A stretch of DNA of 64,000 nucleotides. It comes from Polytrichum commune (lineage: Eukaryota; Streptophyta; Polytrichopsida; Polytrichales; Polytrichaceae). Both the position numbers and the translations under genes were made by a program. The notes beneath the pieces are model-generated. The model had not been told where the DNA came from and made no database searches. It saw nothing but the letters and a program-made list of their open reading frames with translations. The stretch is taken from NCBI GenBank assembly GCA_950295325.1, contig OX485805.1:6698501-6762500 (forward strand). The letters run 5' to 3'. This document shows positions 1 to 12,160 of this stretch, piece after piece; position 1 is the stretch's first letter, and every line of letters begins with the position of its first letter.

Positions 1-12
1 TCAACAAAGAAG

Positions 13-666
13 TTGGCCAAGGTAAATATGCCAAATACCTTTTCGGGGCTTGGTAAGGCAAGAAAGGTCAAAGAATTTTTATTGGAAATGGACAACTACT
101 ACGATGTCCAAAGGCCCGATGAAGACGACAAGGTCTCCATAGCGGTGACCTTTTTGAAAGACCATGCGCTCCAATGGTGGACGAGCAAAAAAGAACAAGA
201 GCCCGAGTTGGTGGCAAACTTGACTTGGGTCGGCTTCAAGGAATTGCTTGTTGATAGGTTCACGCCAGAGTACCAAGAATTGCGGGAGGGAATGAACTTG
301 GTGCAAATGAGGCACACGGGGTCCCTTAAGGCCTATGTGCGCGATTTTAACGCCCAAATGAATGCTACACCTAAGATGGATGAATTTGCCAAGAGATGCA
401 TTTTCTTAGGTGGCTTACAAAAGTGGGTGGTAGACGCCTTGTTTAAGTTTCCAAAGCTTCCCGAGGACGTGGCGGGAATCATTAAGATTGCGGAGAGAAT
501 TGAAGCCGACGGCCCCGAAAGAAAGTCAAGCGGCCCCGCACAACAAAGCGGCTCGAGTCGAAATATGTCTCGAGGCAAAGAGCGCAAGAAATTTGGGCCA
601 TCCAACCATTTCAAAGGACAACCCGACGGGACAAATTCCACCAAGGAGGAAAACCACCCAATGTAG
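13..666 (+). CDS. gag: Gag of the outer chromovirus (start uncertain)
   Basis: The 217-codon frame carries a retrotransposon gag domain, the capsid-like shell that packages the element RNA. The region around residues 25-140 has the usual motifs (ALQWW near 52, then [17 protein letters not shown], then FLGGLQKWV near 135). It continues into a basic Ser/Gly-rich tail. The first in-frame ATG is at 28 (MPNTFSG); position 13 is a non-ATG start, and the frame may begin upstream of the window. It ends at a TAG just before the zinc knuckle, which lies in another frame at 684. In this group gag and pol are normally one polyprotein, so the break looks like an indel in the basic tail between about 580 and 660. 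Confidence 0.8.
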   Translation: MAKVNMPNTFSGLGKARKVKEFLLEMDNYYDVQRPDEDDKVSIAVTFLKDHALQWWTSKKEQEPELVANLTWVGFKELLVDRFTPEYQELREGMNLVQMRHTGSLKAYVRDFNAQMNATPKMDEFAKRCIFLGGLQKWVVDALFKFPKLPEDVAGIIKIAERIEADGPERKSSGPAQQSGSSRNMSRGKERKKFGPSNHFKGQPDGTNSTKEENHPM

Positions 667-683
667 GAATTAAAGGAGGCGAC

Positions 684-3600
684 ATGAAGGACAAGCGGTG
701 CCACAAATGTGGCAAACTTGATCATTTTCAAGCGGCGTGCCCCGACAACAAGGTGAGTGTCAAGACAAATCATGGTTGTACCGCCGACCAAATGCTAGAA
801 GGTGGCTTTGTGGCCAAGGCTAGTAGCCTTAAGCCAAGGCCAAGTCTTTTGTTCCTTGAAGCCGAAATCAATGGTCGGAATGTCTCATGCTTGGTTGATA
901 CAGGGGCAACGCACTCCTTCATGAGCCCGAAACTTGCGAAGGAATTGGGCTTGCCAACGGGTAGAGCGGGCAAGCCCATTAACGTGCGGTTCGCAAAGGG
1001 CGAGCCGCATGAGACGAAGGAGGTAGCGTTGAACGTGAACTTAAAGTGTGGGACGTTGGAGTTTAAGGAGAATTTCACACTTTGTGAAATGGATGAGGTG
1101 GACCTCATTTTGGGGGACACCTTCTTCGAGACTCACACGGTGGATGTGAGGCGCAAGCCGGTGCGGCTTGTAGTTTGTCGTAATGGCAAGGAAATGACTT
1201 TAAAGTTGACGAGGACTCCTATGGCGGGAGGAGGCAAGTTGAATTTGGTCTCGATAGACCGAATGTCCAAAGTACAAATGGTTGTGGTGGTCCGAATGGA
1301 GCAACACCAAAAAACTCACGAGGAGGCTAAAACCGATGGGCCTCCTCCAAAGCACATTCGCGATGTATTAAGGAGGTACAAGGAGGTACTCGCCGACGAG
1401 TTGCCCCAAGAGTTACCGCCAACGAGAGAAGTCGATCACAAGATCGAGGTGATCCCGGGGTCCGAGCCACCGTCCAAGGCACCTTATCGATTGAACCAAA
1501 AAGAGTTGCTAGAATTGAAGAAGCAACTCAATGACTTGCTATCAAGAGGTTACATTAGGCCGAGTAAATCACCATATGGGGCCCCGGTGCTCTTTGTGGA
1601 TAACAAAGATGGCAAGCTACGCATGTGTATCGATTATAGGGCCTTGAATAAGGTGACTATCAAAAACAACTACCCGCTACCTCGGATTGATGATCTTTTC
1701 GACCGATTGGCGGGAGCTAAGTATTTTAGTCGTATTGACTTAAAATCCGGGTATTATCAAATTCGAATCGCGAATGAAGATGTTGAAAAGACGGCGTGCC
1801 GCACAAGGTATGGGTCTTACGAGTTTTTGGTGATGCCTTTCGGGTTGTGTAATGCGCCCTCGACATTCACAACCCTTATGAATACCATCTTTCGAGAGGA
1901 AACCGACGATTTCGTAATAATCTATATCGACGACATCTTGGTGTATTCCAAGACGGCGGAGGAGCATGCACGGCACCTTGAGGTGGTGCTTCGAAAACTA
2001 AGGGACAACAAGTTGTATGCTAACGGGGAGAAGAGCGATTTTGCTCAAAATGAAATTGAGTTCTTAGGCCATGTGGTGACCAAGGATGGAATTAAGCCGG
2101 ACATGAAAAAGGTAAAGGCGATTCAAGAATGGAAGCGGCCATCGACTCAAAAAGGGCTTAGGTCGTTCCTTGGCCTAGCCAATTACTACCGCCGCTTCAT
2201 TCGAGATTTTTCTAAGGTTGCTAGGCCTTTGTCCGACTTGTTGAAGAAAGGGGTATCCCAAGAATGGGACGAACCTTGTCACCAAGCTTTTTGGGAACTC
2301 AAGAGCAAATTGTCTTCGCCGCCCGTACTAAAGTTTCCGGAGTTTGACAAGCCTTTTGAGGTGCATACGGATGCGAGCGATTTTGCAATTGGCGGAGTGT
2401 TGATGCAAGATGGACGGCCCATTGCTTATGAGAGCAAGAAACTCGATGGTTGTCAAAGACGATGGCCAACTCATGAAAAGGAGCTCTTCGCCGTAGTACA
2501 TTGCTTGAAGACGTGGCAACATTATTTGGGGTTGCACAAGACCAAGGTGTACACGGACAACGTGTCGTTGAAGTATTTCGAGACACAAACGCAAGTGAGC
2601 GCCAAGCAATTGCGGTGGCACGATACCTTGGCGCTTATGAACGTGGAGTTGATCCACAAACCGGGCTGTGATAATGTGGTGCCGGACGCGTTAAGTAGAC
2701 GTGAAGAGTTCCAAGAAATGGGCACAAGTCAAAGCTTGTGGCTAATGTACAAAGGTGAATGTGACTTGCATCGTAAGTTAAGGGAGGGGTACGTCAACGA
2801 TCCCGAAGCACAAGTGTTTCTAGGCGAGCTTCGCAAAGGCAAGGCGCTTAAGGAGATCAAGTTGGTGGACGGATTGCTCAAGTATAAGCAAAGTCGGGTG
2901 TATGTGCCACAAGGCAAGTTGAGGCTATTGGTTTTGGAGGAGGAACATGATAGTCCCATCGCCGGCCATAGAGGAGAAAAAGCCACCATAGCGGCTGTGT
3001 CAAGGAGGTATTATTGGCCGTGCATGAAAGAAGAAATCGCCCACTTTGTGAAGACTTGTGTCAAATGCCAATTAAACCGAGTCTCTTATCAAAAGCAAGC
3101 CGGCTTATTGCAACCGTTGCCTATCCCGCCGGGGCCATGGCATAGCGTTTCCATGGACTTTATTACGAGTTTACCGGAGTCACAAGGCTATGATGCCATC
3201 TTCGTGATGGTGGATCGGTTTAGTAAGTTGGCACACATGGTGCCGACCGTGGGAACGGCAACCGCGTTGGAGACCGCAAAGCTCTTTCTCAATGCATGGT
3301 GGAGGCATCACGGGTTGCCGAGAGTAATCGTCTCGGATCGAGATCCAAAGTTCACAAGCGCATTTTGGAGGCATTTCTTTCGGAAGGTTGGAACAAAACT
3401 AACCTTTAGCACGGCCTTCCATCCCCAAACGGATGGCCAAACGGAGCGTGTGAATGGAGTCTTGAACCAATACTTGAGGAACTTTGTGAGTGCGGACCAA
3501 CGAGATTGGGCGGACTATGTGGGTCTCGCGGAGTTTAGCTACAATTCGGCTACGCACTCGGCGACCAAGCAATCGCCGTTTAAGGTGGCTTACGGAGTGG

Positions 3601-4244
3601 ATCCGCTCCAACCTACCGACCTAGCTCTCGAGGGGGCACATTCAACACTAGAGTTCAACCAAGATGGTGAGGACTTAGCCAAAAAGCGTGAACAAGTTTT
3701 GGAGAAGACCAAGTTGTTGTTGGAGAAAGCCCAAAAACGCTATGAAAAACAAGTCAATGCCGGAAGACGCGAAGTGGAGTATGAGGTGGGCCAAAAGGTG
3801 TTGTTGAAGGTGAAAAACTTCACAATGCCCGAAGGCCTCACTCCAAAGTTCATGTCAAAATTTGCGGGTCCGTTTCCGATTGTTGAACGAGTTTTCAAAG
3901 ATGTTTATAAGTTGGAGTTGCCGCCCGAGATCAAAGTGCATCCGACATTCCATGTCTCACTATTAAAGCCGTTCAAGGAAGACACCTTATGGCCTAATCG
4001 TAAGCAAGTGATTAGGCCACCTCCCGACCTTGTAGGAGATCATTTGGAGTACGAGGTAGAAGGCATCCTCAAGTGTAGGAACCACAAGCGAAAAGGAAAG
4101 GAGTATTTGGTGAAGTGGCGGGGGTTTCATGAGAAAGAAGCCACTTGGGTAGCGGCAAGGGACATGGTGAATGCCAAGGAGATAGTGAAGCGCTTTGAAG
4201 AAACTAGGGCTAGAGGGTCCAACAAAAGGAAACGTAGGCATTGA
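684..4244 (+). CDS. pol: Pol polyprotein of the outer chromovirus (protease, RT, RNase H, integrase, chromodomain)
   Basis: A 1,186-codon uninterrupted frame. It starts with a CCHC zinc knuckle (C6, C9, H14, C19). Next come an aspartic protease ([10 protein letters not shown], about residue 70), reverse transcriptase with the YIDD catalytic box (about 413), RNase H (HTDAS, about 560), and integrase. The integrase has an HHCC finger (about 755-800) and the D,D,E residues in MDFI, VSDRD and the QTER region (about 823, 882, 920). The C-terminus (about 1122-1172) is a chromodomain (LVKWRGF), known in chromoviruses to target integration to modified chromatin. The frame is open upstream of the ATG to at least position 582, so the natural start is in gag. 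All catalytic residues are present; the enzyme part looks intact. Confidence 0.93.
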   Translation: MKDKRCHKCGKLDHFQAACPDNKVSVKTNHGCTADQMLEGGFVAKASSLKPRPSLLFLEAEINGRNVSCLVDTGATHSFMSPKLAKELGLPTGRAGKPINVRFAKGEPHETKEVALNVNLKCGTLEFKENFTLCEMDEVDLILGDTFFETHTVDVRRKPVRLVVCRNGKEMTLKLTRTPMAGGGKLNLVSIDRMSKVQMVVVVRMEQHQKTHEEAKTDGPPPKHIRDVLRRYKEVLADELPQELPPTREVDHKIEVIPGSEPPSKAPYRLNQKELLELKKQLNDLLSRGYIRPSKSPYGAPVLFVDNKDGKLRMCIDYRALNKVTIKNNYPLPRIDDLFDRLAGAKYFSRIDLKSGYYQIRIANEDVEKTACRTRYGSYEFLVMPFGLCNAPSTFTTLMNTIFREETDDFVIIYIDDILVYSKTAEEHARHLEVVLRKLRDNKLYANGEKSDFAQNEIEFLGHVVTKDGIKPDMKKVKAIQEWKRPSTQKGLRSFLGLANYYRRFIRDFSKVARPLSDLLKKGVSQEWDEPCHQAFWELKSKLSSPPVLKFPEFDKPFEVHTDASDFAIGGVLMQDGRPIAYESKKLDGCQRRWPTHEKELFAVVHCLKTWQHYLGLHKTKVYTDNVSLKYFETQTQVSAKQLRWHDTLALMNVELIHKPGCDNVVPDALSRREEFQEMGTSQSLWLMYKGECDLHRKLREGYVNDPEAQVFLGELRKGKALKEIKLVDGLLKYKQSRVYVPQGKLRLLVLEEEHDSPIAGHRGEKATIAAVSRRYYWPCMKEEIAHFVKTCVKCQLNRVSYQKQAGLLQPLPIPPGPWHSVSMDFITSLPESQGYDAIFVMVDRFSKLAHMVPTVGTATALETAKLFLNAWWRHHGLPRVIVSDRDPKFTSAFWRHFFRKVGTKLTFSTAFHPQTDGQTERVNGVLNQYLRNFVSADQRDWADYVGLAEFSYNSATHSATKQSPFKVAYGVDPLQPTDLALEGAHSTLEFNQDGEDLAKKREQVLEKTKLLLEKAQKRYEKQVNAGRREVEYEVGQKVLLKVKNFTMPEGLTPKFMSKFAGPFPIVERVFKDVYKLELPPEIKVHPTFHVSLLKPFKEDTLWPNRKQVIRPPPDLVGDHLEYEVEGILKCRNHKRKGKEYLVKWRGFHEKEATWVAARDMVNAKEIVKRFEETRARGSNKRKRRH

Positions 4245-4277
4245 TGAGGACATCAATCTCTTTTAGTGGGGGAGAGA

Positions 4278-4608
4278 TGTTAGTAGCACCCTTAACTTGG
4301 AGGCAATGTCCTCCACATTATGTACTTGTTCATTTTCGCTTAAGGCAATAAAGTTCAACTTTAGTGGTGCAAAGAGAAAAGTATAAGATGAGGTCCTAGT
4401 CTTGTACTTGTGCTTGGTTAGTGGAAGAGGGAGGAATATATATGCTAAACTAGGTTGGGTAGGCCGAGTAATGGGGACCATGGCTTAGAGGGGTCTTGGA
4501 TAAAACCAAAAACCTCTTAGCCATGGTCTTGTCCGGGCGGGGGCAAGGTGATGGCGCGTGCTTATAAAAGTGCAACCCACGAGCCAATGCGAGTTGGCGC
4601 ATGGGCGT
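4278..4608 (+). repeat. 3' LTR of the outer chromovirus, left fragment
   Basis: Starts TGTTAG immediately after the polypurine tract. It is cut at 4608, where the GGCGT target duplication (4604-4608) and the TG of the inner LTR follow. Confidence 0.8.
4604..4608. repeat. Target-site duplication GGCGT, left copy
   Basis: Five bases directly before the TG of the left LTR, matching 24285-24289. Confidence 0.95.
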
Positions 4609-7477
4609 TGTAGATAGGCTTTTAGATTGGGTTCCAATTAAGAAAACCACACAGGGAAGGCCAAATGAGTGTCAGGGGTTGCATCTAGGGATCACCATTG
4701 AGTTAATTGATAGATTACAAGAGAATTAAGATGTATTTAGGACAACAAACACAGGGAAAAAGACTTCTAGAGTGAGTTTTAGGATTGATTTAATTAAGGT
4801 TGAGGGTCACTCACAGCAGTACATGCAATTGATCAGTCACTCCCTCACAACCCACTCTCATCAGTAACATCACTCTTATAATGTGTTTTGCAATTCAGGG
4901 AGTCACAGCTCAGCCATAGACATTTAAGTACGCCATAGTCTCAGAAACCCAAGGCAAAAACTCCTTGAGGTGAACCATAGTCTCTTCAGTAAAGTAGCCA
5001 AGTATCAAAAGGCCACACCACAGTTAGTAAGGATATCATGTTCCCAATTGACTCCTCCTATGGTTAAGTGATGGATTTAATTAAATTAGATATAGACCAC
5101 AGTAATGAATTATTTCCTTAGTCAGTTTTAGACTTAACACTATCTCAGTGGAATTGAATGCATTAAAATAAATTATTAAAATAAACAAAAGTCTAACGTG
5201 TGACAGTAACCTAGTGACCGAGGCTAGAACCGAACCGAACAGAGCCAGGACCGTAAGAGTCTAATCGCAGGACCATAGTCTACACAGCACGGCCATAGTC
5301 TAGTCACCAGTAACAGTCACAAGTAACCAGTGTCAAGTCACGTCTGAAAGGTAGGGCCATAGTCTGAGTAACCAGTAACCCGTAACCAGTAGCCAATCAC
5401 CAGTAACCAGTCAACGTCTTGTTCTCGGACTTGGAGGTGGCTGCTTTTCCTTATATGCTTGCCTTCCTCTTCTCACCCAAACGATATGGGTTAAAGGGCA
5501 GCTTAGTTCCCTCTCGCGCGACTCCTTCTTCGTCTACACCCGGCTTCTTCTTTTTCTCCGCCAGGCTCCTTCCTTCACAGACTCCTCGCGATTGCTTCGA
5601 CGTTCCTCAGCTCTGCATTCCCTGACAACGATTCACAAATCCTTTGACTCGCTGTCACACCTCCTACTATGTTTCGGATTTGAACGGGAATTTAACATCG
5701 CTCCTCCTCAATCAATTGAAGCAAAAACTACATAACAGAATTACTTGCGGAAATCATCAGTTTGAGTCTCCATAGAATTTCTGCAATCTCTCTCGAGGTC
5801 TGGATTACACGGAGAAGACCATCTTCCTCGCTGAAATTCGAGCCAAGCTCTAAACCAAATACTACAAGATTCCTTTTCGGAACTCCGAATACAAAAAAAA
5901 AAAAAATTACAGGTGCTTTCTGCTTTTGGATCAAGCCACGTGAGAGCAAATCATTACTGGTTGGCTTCCCGAGCTCTCGGACACTCCTCGGATTGAACTC
6001 TTATAGGTGGAATTATTCGCCGGGGGGATTTCACATGTCATTTCCCCTTACACCTCACTATCAGAAAGCGACGGGTGAAATTTCATCTTCTTTCCCTGAT
6101 GTCAGTTTCGACTCCTAATCGTATCAATCTCAAAACATAGGAGAATTCAAACCTGTACTAATTCATACAAGGACGTATCAGCCCAGAAATCCTTACATAA
6201 CTCCTCTCATATGGATATACACTATTCTCGCTCTCTCTTTTATCCACAGAGTTGTGCCACCGGATGCTTACTCAGATTGAATTTGGTAGAACTGGGACAT
6301 AAAATTATCCTCGTGGAATTTCACATTCCTCATTCCTCACGAACATAAGTAATCTCAGGGAAATTGTGAGGTTTAAACTATTTCCCACAGTATTGCCTCA
6401 GACAATCCTCAGATAAGGATACAGGGAATTAGCTCCTGTCACAAATGTTCAATTTCAACTTGCACCTTTATACAAATTTTCAAAGAGATGACAAAGTGTC
6501 TCTCCATCGTCCATCATGAAGTCACATTAGATAGATTAAAACTAATCCAACCATTTCACATGGTCGAATCCACACTGAAGAGATGAATTTCACATTCACC
6601 CGATTTTGACTTAATAAGTTTCCACTTTGGACTTACATTCCAATTACAGGTTTCACACCCCCAAATTTACTTGTCCCTCATCCAGGGTAAATGCACATCA
6701 ATTCACAAGAGAGATTAATACTTCGATGTTCCGATATTAATTAATAAAACATGATGTGCACAATTCAAAGGCTTCACGCCAAAGGTGATTATCTCAGAGA
6801 GACTTTTAGCCACTGTAAATTATTTGTCGCTCCCTTTCTCGAGAGGACTCCTGTACTTTAGTCACGGTAGAACTTCACATTCAAACTCGGTGACTTATAA
6901 ACTTTCACGATTAAGTTCGCACAACGAACAACTTACTTCTTTCACAGAAGGAAGATGACACAAATTTCCTGGACTTTTCTCAAGCCAGAAAGAGACACTT
7001 TGAATCAACAAATTCTCAACGAACACAAGTACAATCGGATTCACTCTTCACACATAGAATTGGTAAAATAGCTTCACGCTGATATATTATGTAAAGTGAG
7101 ATATACACACAAAAGGGCTTCACACCCAAGCTTAGGAGCGCTGAAAAGTATGCACCCACATGAGACTCTCTTCTCGAGAAGACTCCCCTTTCCCCTCTCC
7201 TTCTTCTTCTCTATACCCCCTGAGCTAACTTCCTTGTCTCTTGGGGCCAGATTTCATGAGGCTCTTCGACTTGGTCACATGTCTATTGCCCTGCCCAAAA
7301 GACTCTTCCTCTTGGGATCTGTTTCATATGAACTAAATGTTTCACCCTTAGCTCATTTCGGATAATTGGTCACTAATGACTTACTTTAACGTCCATTTCA
7401 CATTCTGAGTGCCAATATGAATTCACATCCTATCAAAATTCTAAAATGACTATTCTGAGACCAAAAATTGTACCACA
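4609..7477 (-). repeat. 3' LTR of the inner element
   Basis: Direct copy of 21416-24284 with a constant offset of 16,807. The left edge is TGTAGATAGG and the right edge TACCACA. It contains several CCATAGTCT motifs (4932, 4974, 5272, 5292, 5356) and ACCAGTAAC repeats near 5310-5410. The short frames inside it occur identically in the other LTR and are not supported as genes. Confidence 0.97.
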
Positions 7478-7493
7478 TAGCCCCCTCCTTTAT
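7478..7493 (-). promoter_or_regulatory. Polypurine tract of the inner element
   Basis: On the element strand AAAGGAGGGGGGCTA abuts TGTGG, the start of the 3' LTR. This is the normal position for plus-strand priming. Confidence 0.85.
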
Positions 7494-8626
7494 CTGTTGG
7501 CGTCCCTGCCAACTCTGAGTCTCTTCATCGAGCCTTCGGTCTCTTCGCCTTCATCGACGTCCATATAATCTTGACTTCCCGAGCCTCTTTGTCTGCTCTC
7601 CTTAGCTTCCAGCCGCATGATGGCTCGTTGAAGATCCTCGTCTCGCTCCACAGCCTGAGGATTATTCTTTCTCTGCCACTTGAGGAAACGCTCAAAAGGT
7701 CCAGCTCGGGTGAAAGGAAACTCATTAATCAAGGAGACATGAACTCCTTCGATGAAATGGGTCAACGCCATAGCCTCCACAACTCGGATCCATCGGGATG
7801 GCCTGTATTGTAATTTTAGAAGCATCAAAAACTCCTGCTTCGACTCATTATGCACGTTCACGTTGATTGCGAGATTCCATCGGGGACACCAATCGGCCAA
7901 TGCTGCACAAAAAATTGCCGCTCTGAAACACACTGGATCCTTGTGCGTCTTGTGCTCATCAAAAAATCTCTGGTACGCCTCTCGGCATTGAGCTGGCGTG
8001 TTAAAACCGGGTGCACCTTGAATTTGAGGCCAATTGTACTCCACCGACGCTATGGTCGAATCAGGTGCCCACTTGTGACGTCGAGCACACGGACAAAATT
8101 GAGGATGCAAATGCACTGCTGGTGGGGGTTCGAAAGACCATGGCCCACTAATCTGTTTGTATACCAAATCTGCAGCCATCTGTTCCACTCGGGAGAGACC
8201 ATAGTCTTGCAAGATCCAAGCTATCGCTGCCCAAGTTGGAACAGGCTGCTCTTGCACATTGTCGAACAACTCCTCGTACCGCCCCAAGTACCTCTGATCC
8301 GCCACATTGCCTCCTTCCGGGATGACTATAATCTTGGAAAATGTCGATACATACCCGGGTGGGGCCACCAAAAACTGGACCTGTCCCTTCATTGTAAACA
8401 CTGGAGGCTTCCTTGTTTCCACAGCCTGAATGTACCTCTCGATCCTTTCTAAAGACCTATCCCTATTGTAAAGGTAGTGTGACCCTGTAAAGTCCTCATT
8501 TTCTACCATTCTATAGGTCCTCTTGAGGTTACAACTCACGACTCTGGCTAAGAACTCGTCATGCTTCATTATGGGTAACAACTCCTCCATATTCCTCTTC
8601 CACTTCTGTGAGGCCAAACCCCCCAC
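7490..8626 (-). CDS. Inner-element accessory ORF B, 378 aa, unknown function
   Basis: The last ORF before the PPT, on the element strand. The listed first codon is GTG; the first ATG is 12 codons in (MEELLPIMKHDEF, about 8590). The frame is open to 8662, so a spliced or non-AUG start is possible. Recognisable features are a Cys/His group (FCPCARRHKW, about 175-185), several conserved-looking Trp/Tyr segments (CPRWNLAINVNV; LKLQYRPSRWIRVVEAM) and an acidic then basic tail (DEGEETEGSMKRLRVGRD). No transmembrane segment is visible. With ORF A it forms a two-gene module between pol and the 3' LTR. Confidence 0.7.
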   Translation of the reverse strand: MGGLASQKWKRNMEELLPIMKHDEFLARVVSCNLKRTYRMVENEDFTGSHYLYNRDRSLERIERYIQAVETRKPPVFTMKGQVQFLVAPPGYVSTFSKIIVIPEGGNVADQRYLGRYEELFDNVQEQPVPTWAAIAWILQDYGLSRVEQMAADLVYKQISGPWSFEPPPAVHLHPQFCPCARRHKWAPDSTIASVEYNWPQIQGAPGFNTPAQCREAYQRFFDEHKTHKDPVCFRAAIFCAALADWCPRWNLAINVNVHNESKQEFLMLLKLQYRPSRWIRVVEAMALTHFIEGVHVSLINEFPFTRAGPFERFLKWQRKNNPQAVERDEDLQRAIMRLEAKESRQRGSGSQDYMDVDEGEETEGSMKRLRVGRDANR

Positions 8627-8628
8627 CC

Positions 8629-8706
8629 TTAAACGTCCGTAGTCCGAGTAGTGGGTTTGGGCTTACATTCCTCCGCGGTATTGGATTTGGACTTGGATGA
8701 GTCCAT
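8629..8706 (-). CDS. Short ORF just upstream of accessory ORF B
   Basis: ATG to TAA, 25 residues (MDSSKSKSNTAEECKPKPTT…), ending three bases before the GTG of ORF B, in a different frame. It could be the true N-terminus of ORF B lost to a frameshift, or a small leader peptide. Confidence 0.3.
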   Translation of the reverse strand: MDSSKSKSNTAEECKPKPTTRTTDV

Positions 8707-10657
8707 AGTGCAAGGTTCACCCTTCAAGTGGTCTTGGATTTAACTGGAATTTCACTTTCAACAACTCAATGTACGATTTCAATACGTATGTGGAGAATGC
8801 ACAAGTTAACTATGTTATTTTAACCTCCTTATGCTCGGGTGCTATTTTGTCTTTGTTTGCTTCTAACGTCCATCCGGCTGCTTTAGCTACACAAGCCCTT
8901 AAGGATATCCCTTTCCTAAATGGAGTCCGTGCCGTTGACTCTATACTACCACTTGAACTATCACTTGTGTATTCCGTATCGCTACTATAAGAGGTCTCAC
9001 TTGGTGTCTCCATACCGTACATAAGCCTTTAAGTATTAAGAAATACTTATGTGACTTATGTCAATCTCTCCCTCGCACCTTTGGTCTTTGCTTCCTTTGT
9101 CTTGCCATCGCGAGAGTGCTCCACATTCTCCATTAAGTTGTGCACGTGGTTTATTTTTAAAGAGAGGATGCAAGTGTTAAAAAAAACACTATTCTCTATA
9201 GTCAATCTCAAATACATTTACTTGTGAAAGCCACACATAACACTAACTAGCATAATGTAACTAACTACTTGTCTATGAGCTAATTAGGTAGGCTATCTAC
9301 TAAGCTCCTTCATGAACCCATCTCTTTACTTTCTAATTACATAAACCTAGCTCCTTCATAAACCCAGCTCCTTCATAAACCCAGCTCTTTACTTTCTAAC
9401 TAAACAAACCCAGCTCCTTCATAAACCCAGCTCCTTCATGAACCCACAACTTTGTAGTTGTAATCCCCAACTACCTCACTAATTATTCAAGCCCTTAACT
9501 AATCTTCCTACCTAATTTCCCTAATTCTACTAACAACCCCTTTCTAATCACACAATTCTTCTCTAATCCTAAAATCCTAAAATCCTAGAGAGGAGAGGGG
9601 GAGAGAGAATTTCCTAACTTCACTAAGACTAACTAATCCACACAAGTATATTTTTGCACTCATCACAACATCAAGTGCTCAACTCTTAAACATGGAACTT
9701 GCAACCACGTGTATTCAAAACATGAACTTTAAGTACCACAAATTGGAATCATGAATTAACTTTAAAATCCTTCACGTCAACACTAATTCTACCAAGAGGT
9801 CAAGCCCTCTTCAAGGCTAACAAGCCTTGGCTCTCAAACTAAAAACTAAGCACACACATGTGCTCCAATATGGCTTCCCACACCCACACTTATAACTCGT
9901 GGGGTGCCTTGGAGCACAAAGGAAAGAGAGGATGAGTGAGGGAAGAATGAGGAATTATATAGTAAGCTTGAGGGGGTGAGCACCCTCAAGGCTCACGATA
10001 AGCCCTTGAGATTTCCTCCTACTTAGTAGGCGCCAATCCTATCTTCTAAGCCTTCCTCCCTCAAATGATCAACAAGGATCCTAATTCGAACATTTAACTA
10101 GCCTTGGCTTTCTACCTACCACACTTTACCAAATTTGGGATGCTTCAACCCAAACTTAGCCTCCTTCGCTTTCCGCCGCCATAACTTTCTCCCCTTACTT
10201 TCCCAAATCGTCGCTCACCACTTAATTCAAACCACGATGCTTAACTCGTGATTTGATTGGTGCTTTGAGAATTTGCTTATCCTCCACCTTGCATTCTTCC
10301 TTGGGCCTTCCCCATTAAGTGGCCATGATGAGGTGGTCCACTTGTGCGCTCCATGTGATCCTCCATTCATCCCAATTCGAATGCACTTGCCTCTTGAGTC
10401 ACTTTGGTTGTCTCCATCCATTTGTACTAGCCTACTCACTAACTACTCAATCCAAGTTCTCCTTACCTATCCTCATTCACTCAAATCCTTCCGAAGGTAA
10501 AAACACAATAACAACTCACATCTTAGCCTCTTACAACATGGTACTTCTAAGACTAACATTTCACTCTTTTTATATTTTTGTGAAGTAACATGCTACTTCA
10601 AAGTGCATCAACTAACGTTTCAAGGGTCTAAGACTAAATGTGGGCACCCTTTTGGGC
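8707..10657. other. Non-coding stretch of the inner element between ORFs A and B
   Basis: I see no supported gene. A serine-rich 70-codon minus frame (9022-8810) is possible but weak. Around 9300-9450 short direct repeats of AGCTCCTTCATAAACCC occur. Confidence 0.6.
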
Positions 10658-12160
10658 TCACAACTTCGCCCGAGTCTCACGATTCTGACCATAGAACTGC
10701 TGTGACATTTGGGTCCCATAATCTGTCCAATCTACCACTCTCTCTTCCAGTCGGCGACCTACAGTGCGTCTAACGTGTAGCTGCTCCTCACAATCTGCAT
10801 AGTACAGGTAAATTCGAGCTCCCACATCCCCTATCACTACATAAGCCTGAAAGGGATCTAACAATTTCAGGTGCTTCCTAGCTAATATTTCTGTGAACAA
10901 ATTCTCAGCTGTGCACTTCACAGAAAAATCCCACAACTCCTCAAATTGCTCCGGGGTAAGACACGCCTCTAATTCCAATCCGACCATAGTCAAAAACAAG
11001 TCACGTTGAAACATATAAAACTGATGAAGGTTAAAATTAGGAATAACCTTCTTCTCCACATCCCACAGCCTTGTACAAATCTCCAAAGGTAGCTTGATGG
11101 AGATAGGTGCAGACTGCTCTTGTTTCACGGGTACCAGTGCCATTTGTGGGACCATCAGCTCTTCGGTGTTACTGGATCTATCCACCATCATGGGCCGCAC
11201 AGGCTCCTTCCCTCGTGAAATCTCCACGCCCTTTCCTTTTTTCTGCTGGAGCTCTTCAAGCTGCCTCTTCAACTCCGTGTTCTGAGCCTGTAACTCCTCG
11301 AAGCGACGATGGTCATTAAACTTGTCTTGCAACAATTGATTAATTTGCTGCAAGTACCCCGCACTTTTCTCCTGAACCTCGACCAATTTGTCCTTCTTCT
11401 CGGACAACTGAATCTCTAACTCTCGCAGTCTAACTCTGGTATGTCCTAATTGCACCTCCAATTCTGCTACATTTGGTGAATCAGGGGACTTCGGTGGTGT
11501 AGGTAAAGCGTTCCGCGGAGGGGTCACATCAATCCTATTCCCTTCACACAGACAGGAAATGAAAAAGGCCGACATCAAGCAAATATTCGTTGGTGATTGG
11601 GCCTTTCGAGTTTGGATCTCCTCATTTATTCGGTTCTGCACCACTTTAGCCCACCTTACTTCCTTTCCTTCCCAAGTTCGGATGGCTGCTACAATGTACT
11701 TCTGCTCCATCTTATGTTCTTCCGGTCTGAACAGCAAGTATGTGTTCACAAAATCGAACCATTCCTTCCAATGGCTTCGAGCTGCTTCAAAATTCCACTT
11801 GTTGTCTTTCCCCCATTTGAACTTATAATCAAAAATCTCCTCTGCTTCCGCCTTCTTCAGATCTGGCAAAGCTTCCATACTCACCCCATGATCAGGTAAA
11901 GCCAAGGTCTGAGATATTGATAAAGTGGAAAAGTTCACTGTCGCTCCTGCCACCTGTGCAAACTTCGTCTTCAGCTGGTAGGTATTGACGAATTGGGTGA
12001 CCTTCGCAATGTTGACTTCTTTTTCCACGTCCCGTATCCATAGTAAAAATTCCCAGAGCCCTGCCTGCTCCAATTGGCTCCGATTCTTCGCCATGGCTTG
12101 TTGCAGTTTCCGAGGAATTTCAGGGAGGACCACTGCCAAAACTGTAGGGATTGGGGCCAT
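10658..12160 (-). CDS. Inner-element accessory ORF A, 500 aa, coiled coil, unknown function
   Basis: Same strand as gag-pol and 2 kb downstream of it. It begins with ATG (MAPIPTVLAV). The N-terminal half (1-215) is Trp-rich and globular-looking (KWGKDNKWNFEAARSHWKEW, residues about 115-134). Residues about 225-310 form a clear coiled coil (LEVQLGHTRVRLRELEIQL; ELKRQLEELQQKKGKG). The C-terminal part (350-500) is again globular. I see no signal peptide and only one weak hydrophobic patch (ICLMSAFFISCLCEG, about 200-215), so it does not look like an envelope protein despite the env-like position. Plant Tat and Athila elements often carry extra ORFs; I do not recognise this one. Confidence 0.75.
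   Translation of the reverse strand: MAPIPTVLAVVLPEIPRKLQQAMAKNRSQLEQAGLWEFLLWIRDVEKEVNIAKVTQFVNTYQLKTKFAQVAGATVNFSTLSISQTLALPDHGVSMEALPDLKKAEAEEIFDYKFKWGKDNKWNFEAARSHWKEWFDFVNTYLLFRPEEHKMEQKYIVAAIRTWEGKEVRWAKVVQNRINEEIQTRKAQSPTNICLMSAFFISCLCEGNRIDVTPPRNALPTPPKSPDSPNVAELEVQLGHTRVRLRELEIQLSEKKDKLVEVQEKSAGYLQQINQLLQDKFNDHRRFEELQAQNTELKRQLEELQQKKGKGVEISRGKEPVRPMMVDRSSNTEELMVPQMALVPVKQEQSAPISIKLPLEICTRLWDVEKKVIPNFNLHQFYMFQRDLFLTMVGLELEACLTPEQFEELWDFSVKCTAENLFTEILARKHLKLLDPFQAYVVIGDVGARIYLYYADCEEQLHVRRTVGRRLEERVVDWTDYGTQMSQQFYGQNRETRAKL

Noticed and set aside
589-595. Programmed -1 frameshift site AAATTTG at the end of gag
   Set aside because: The heptamer is not in the X XXY YYZ phase relative to the gag frame.
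5419-6118. ORFs in the inner LTR (also at 22226-22925, and 7096-7365 with 23903-24172)
   Set aside because: Identical in both LTRs by duplication, low complexity, no recognisable domain.
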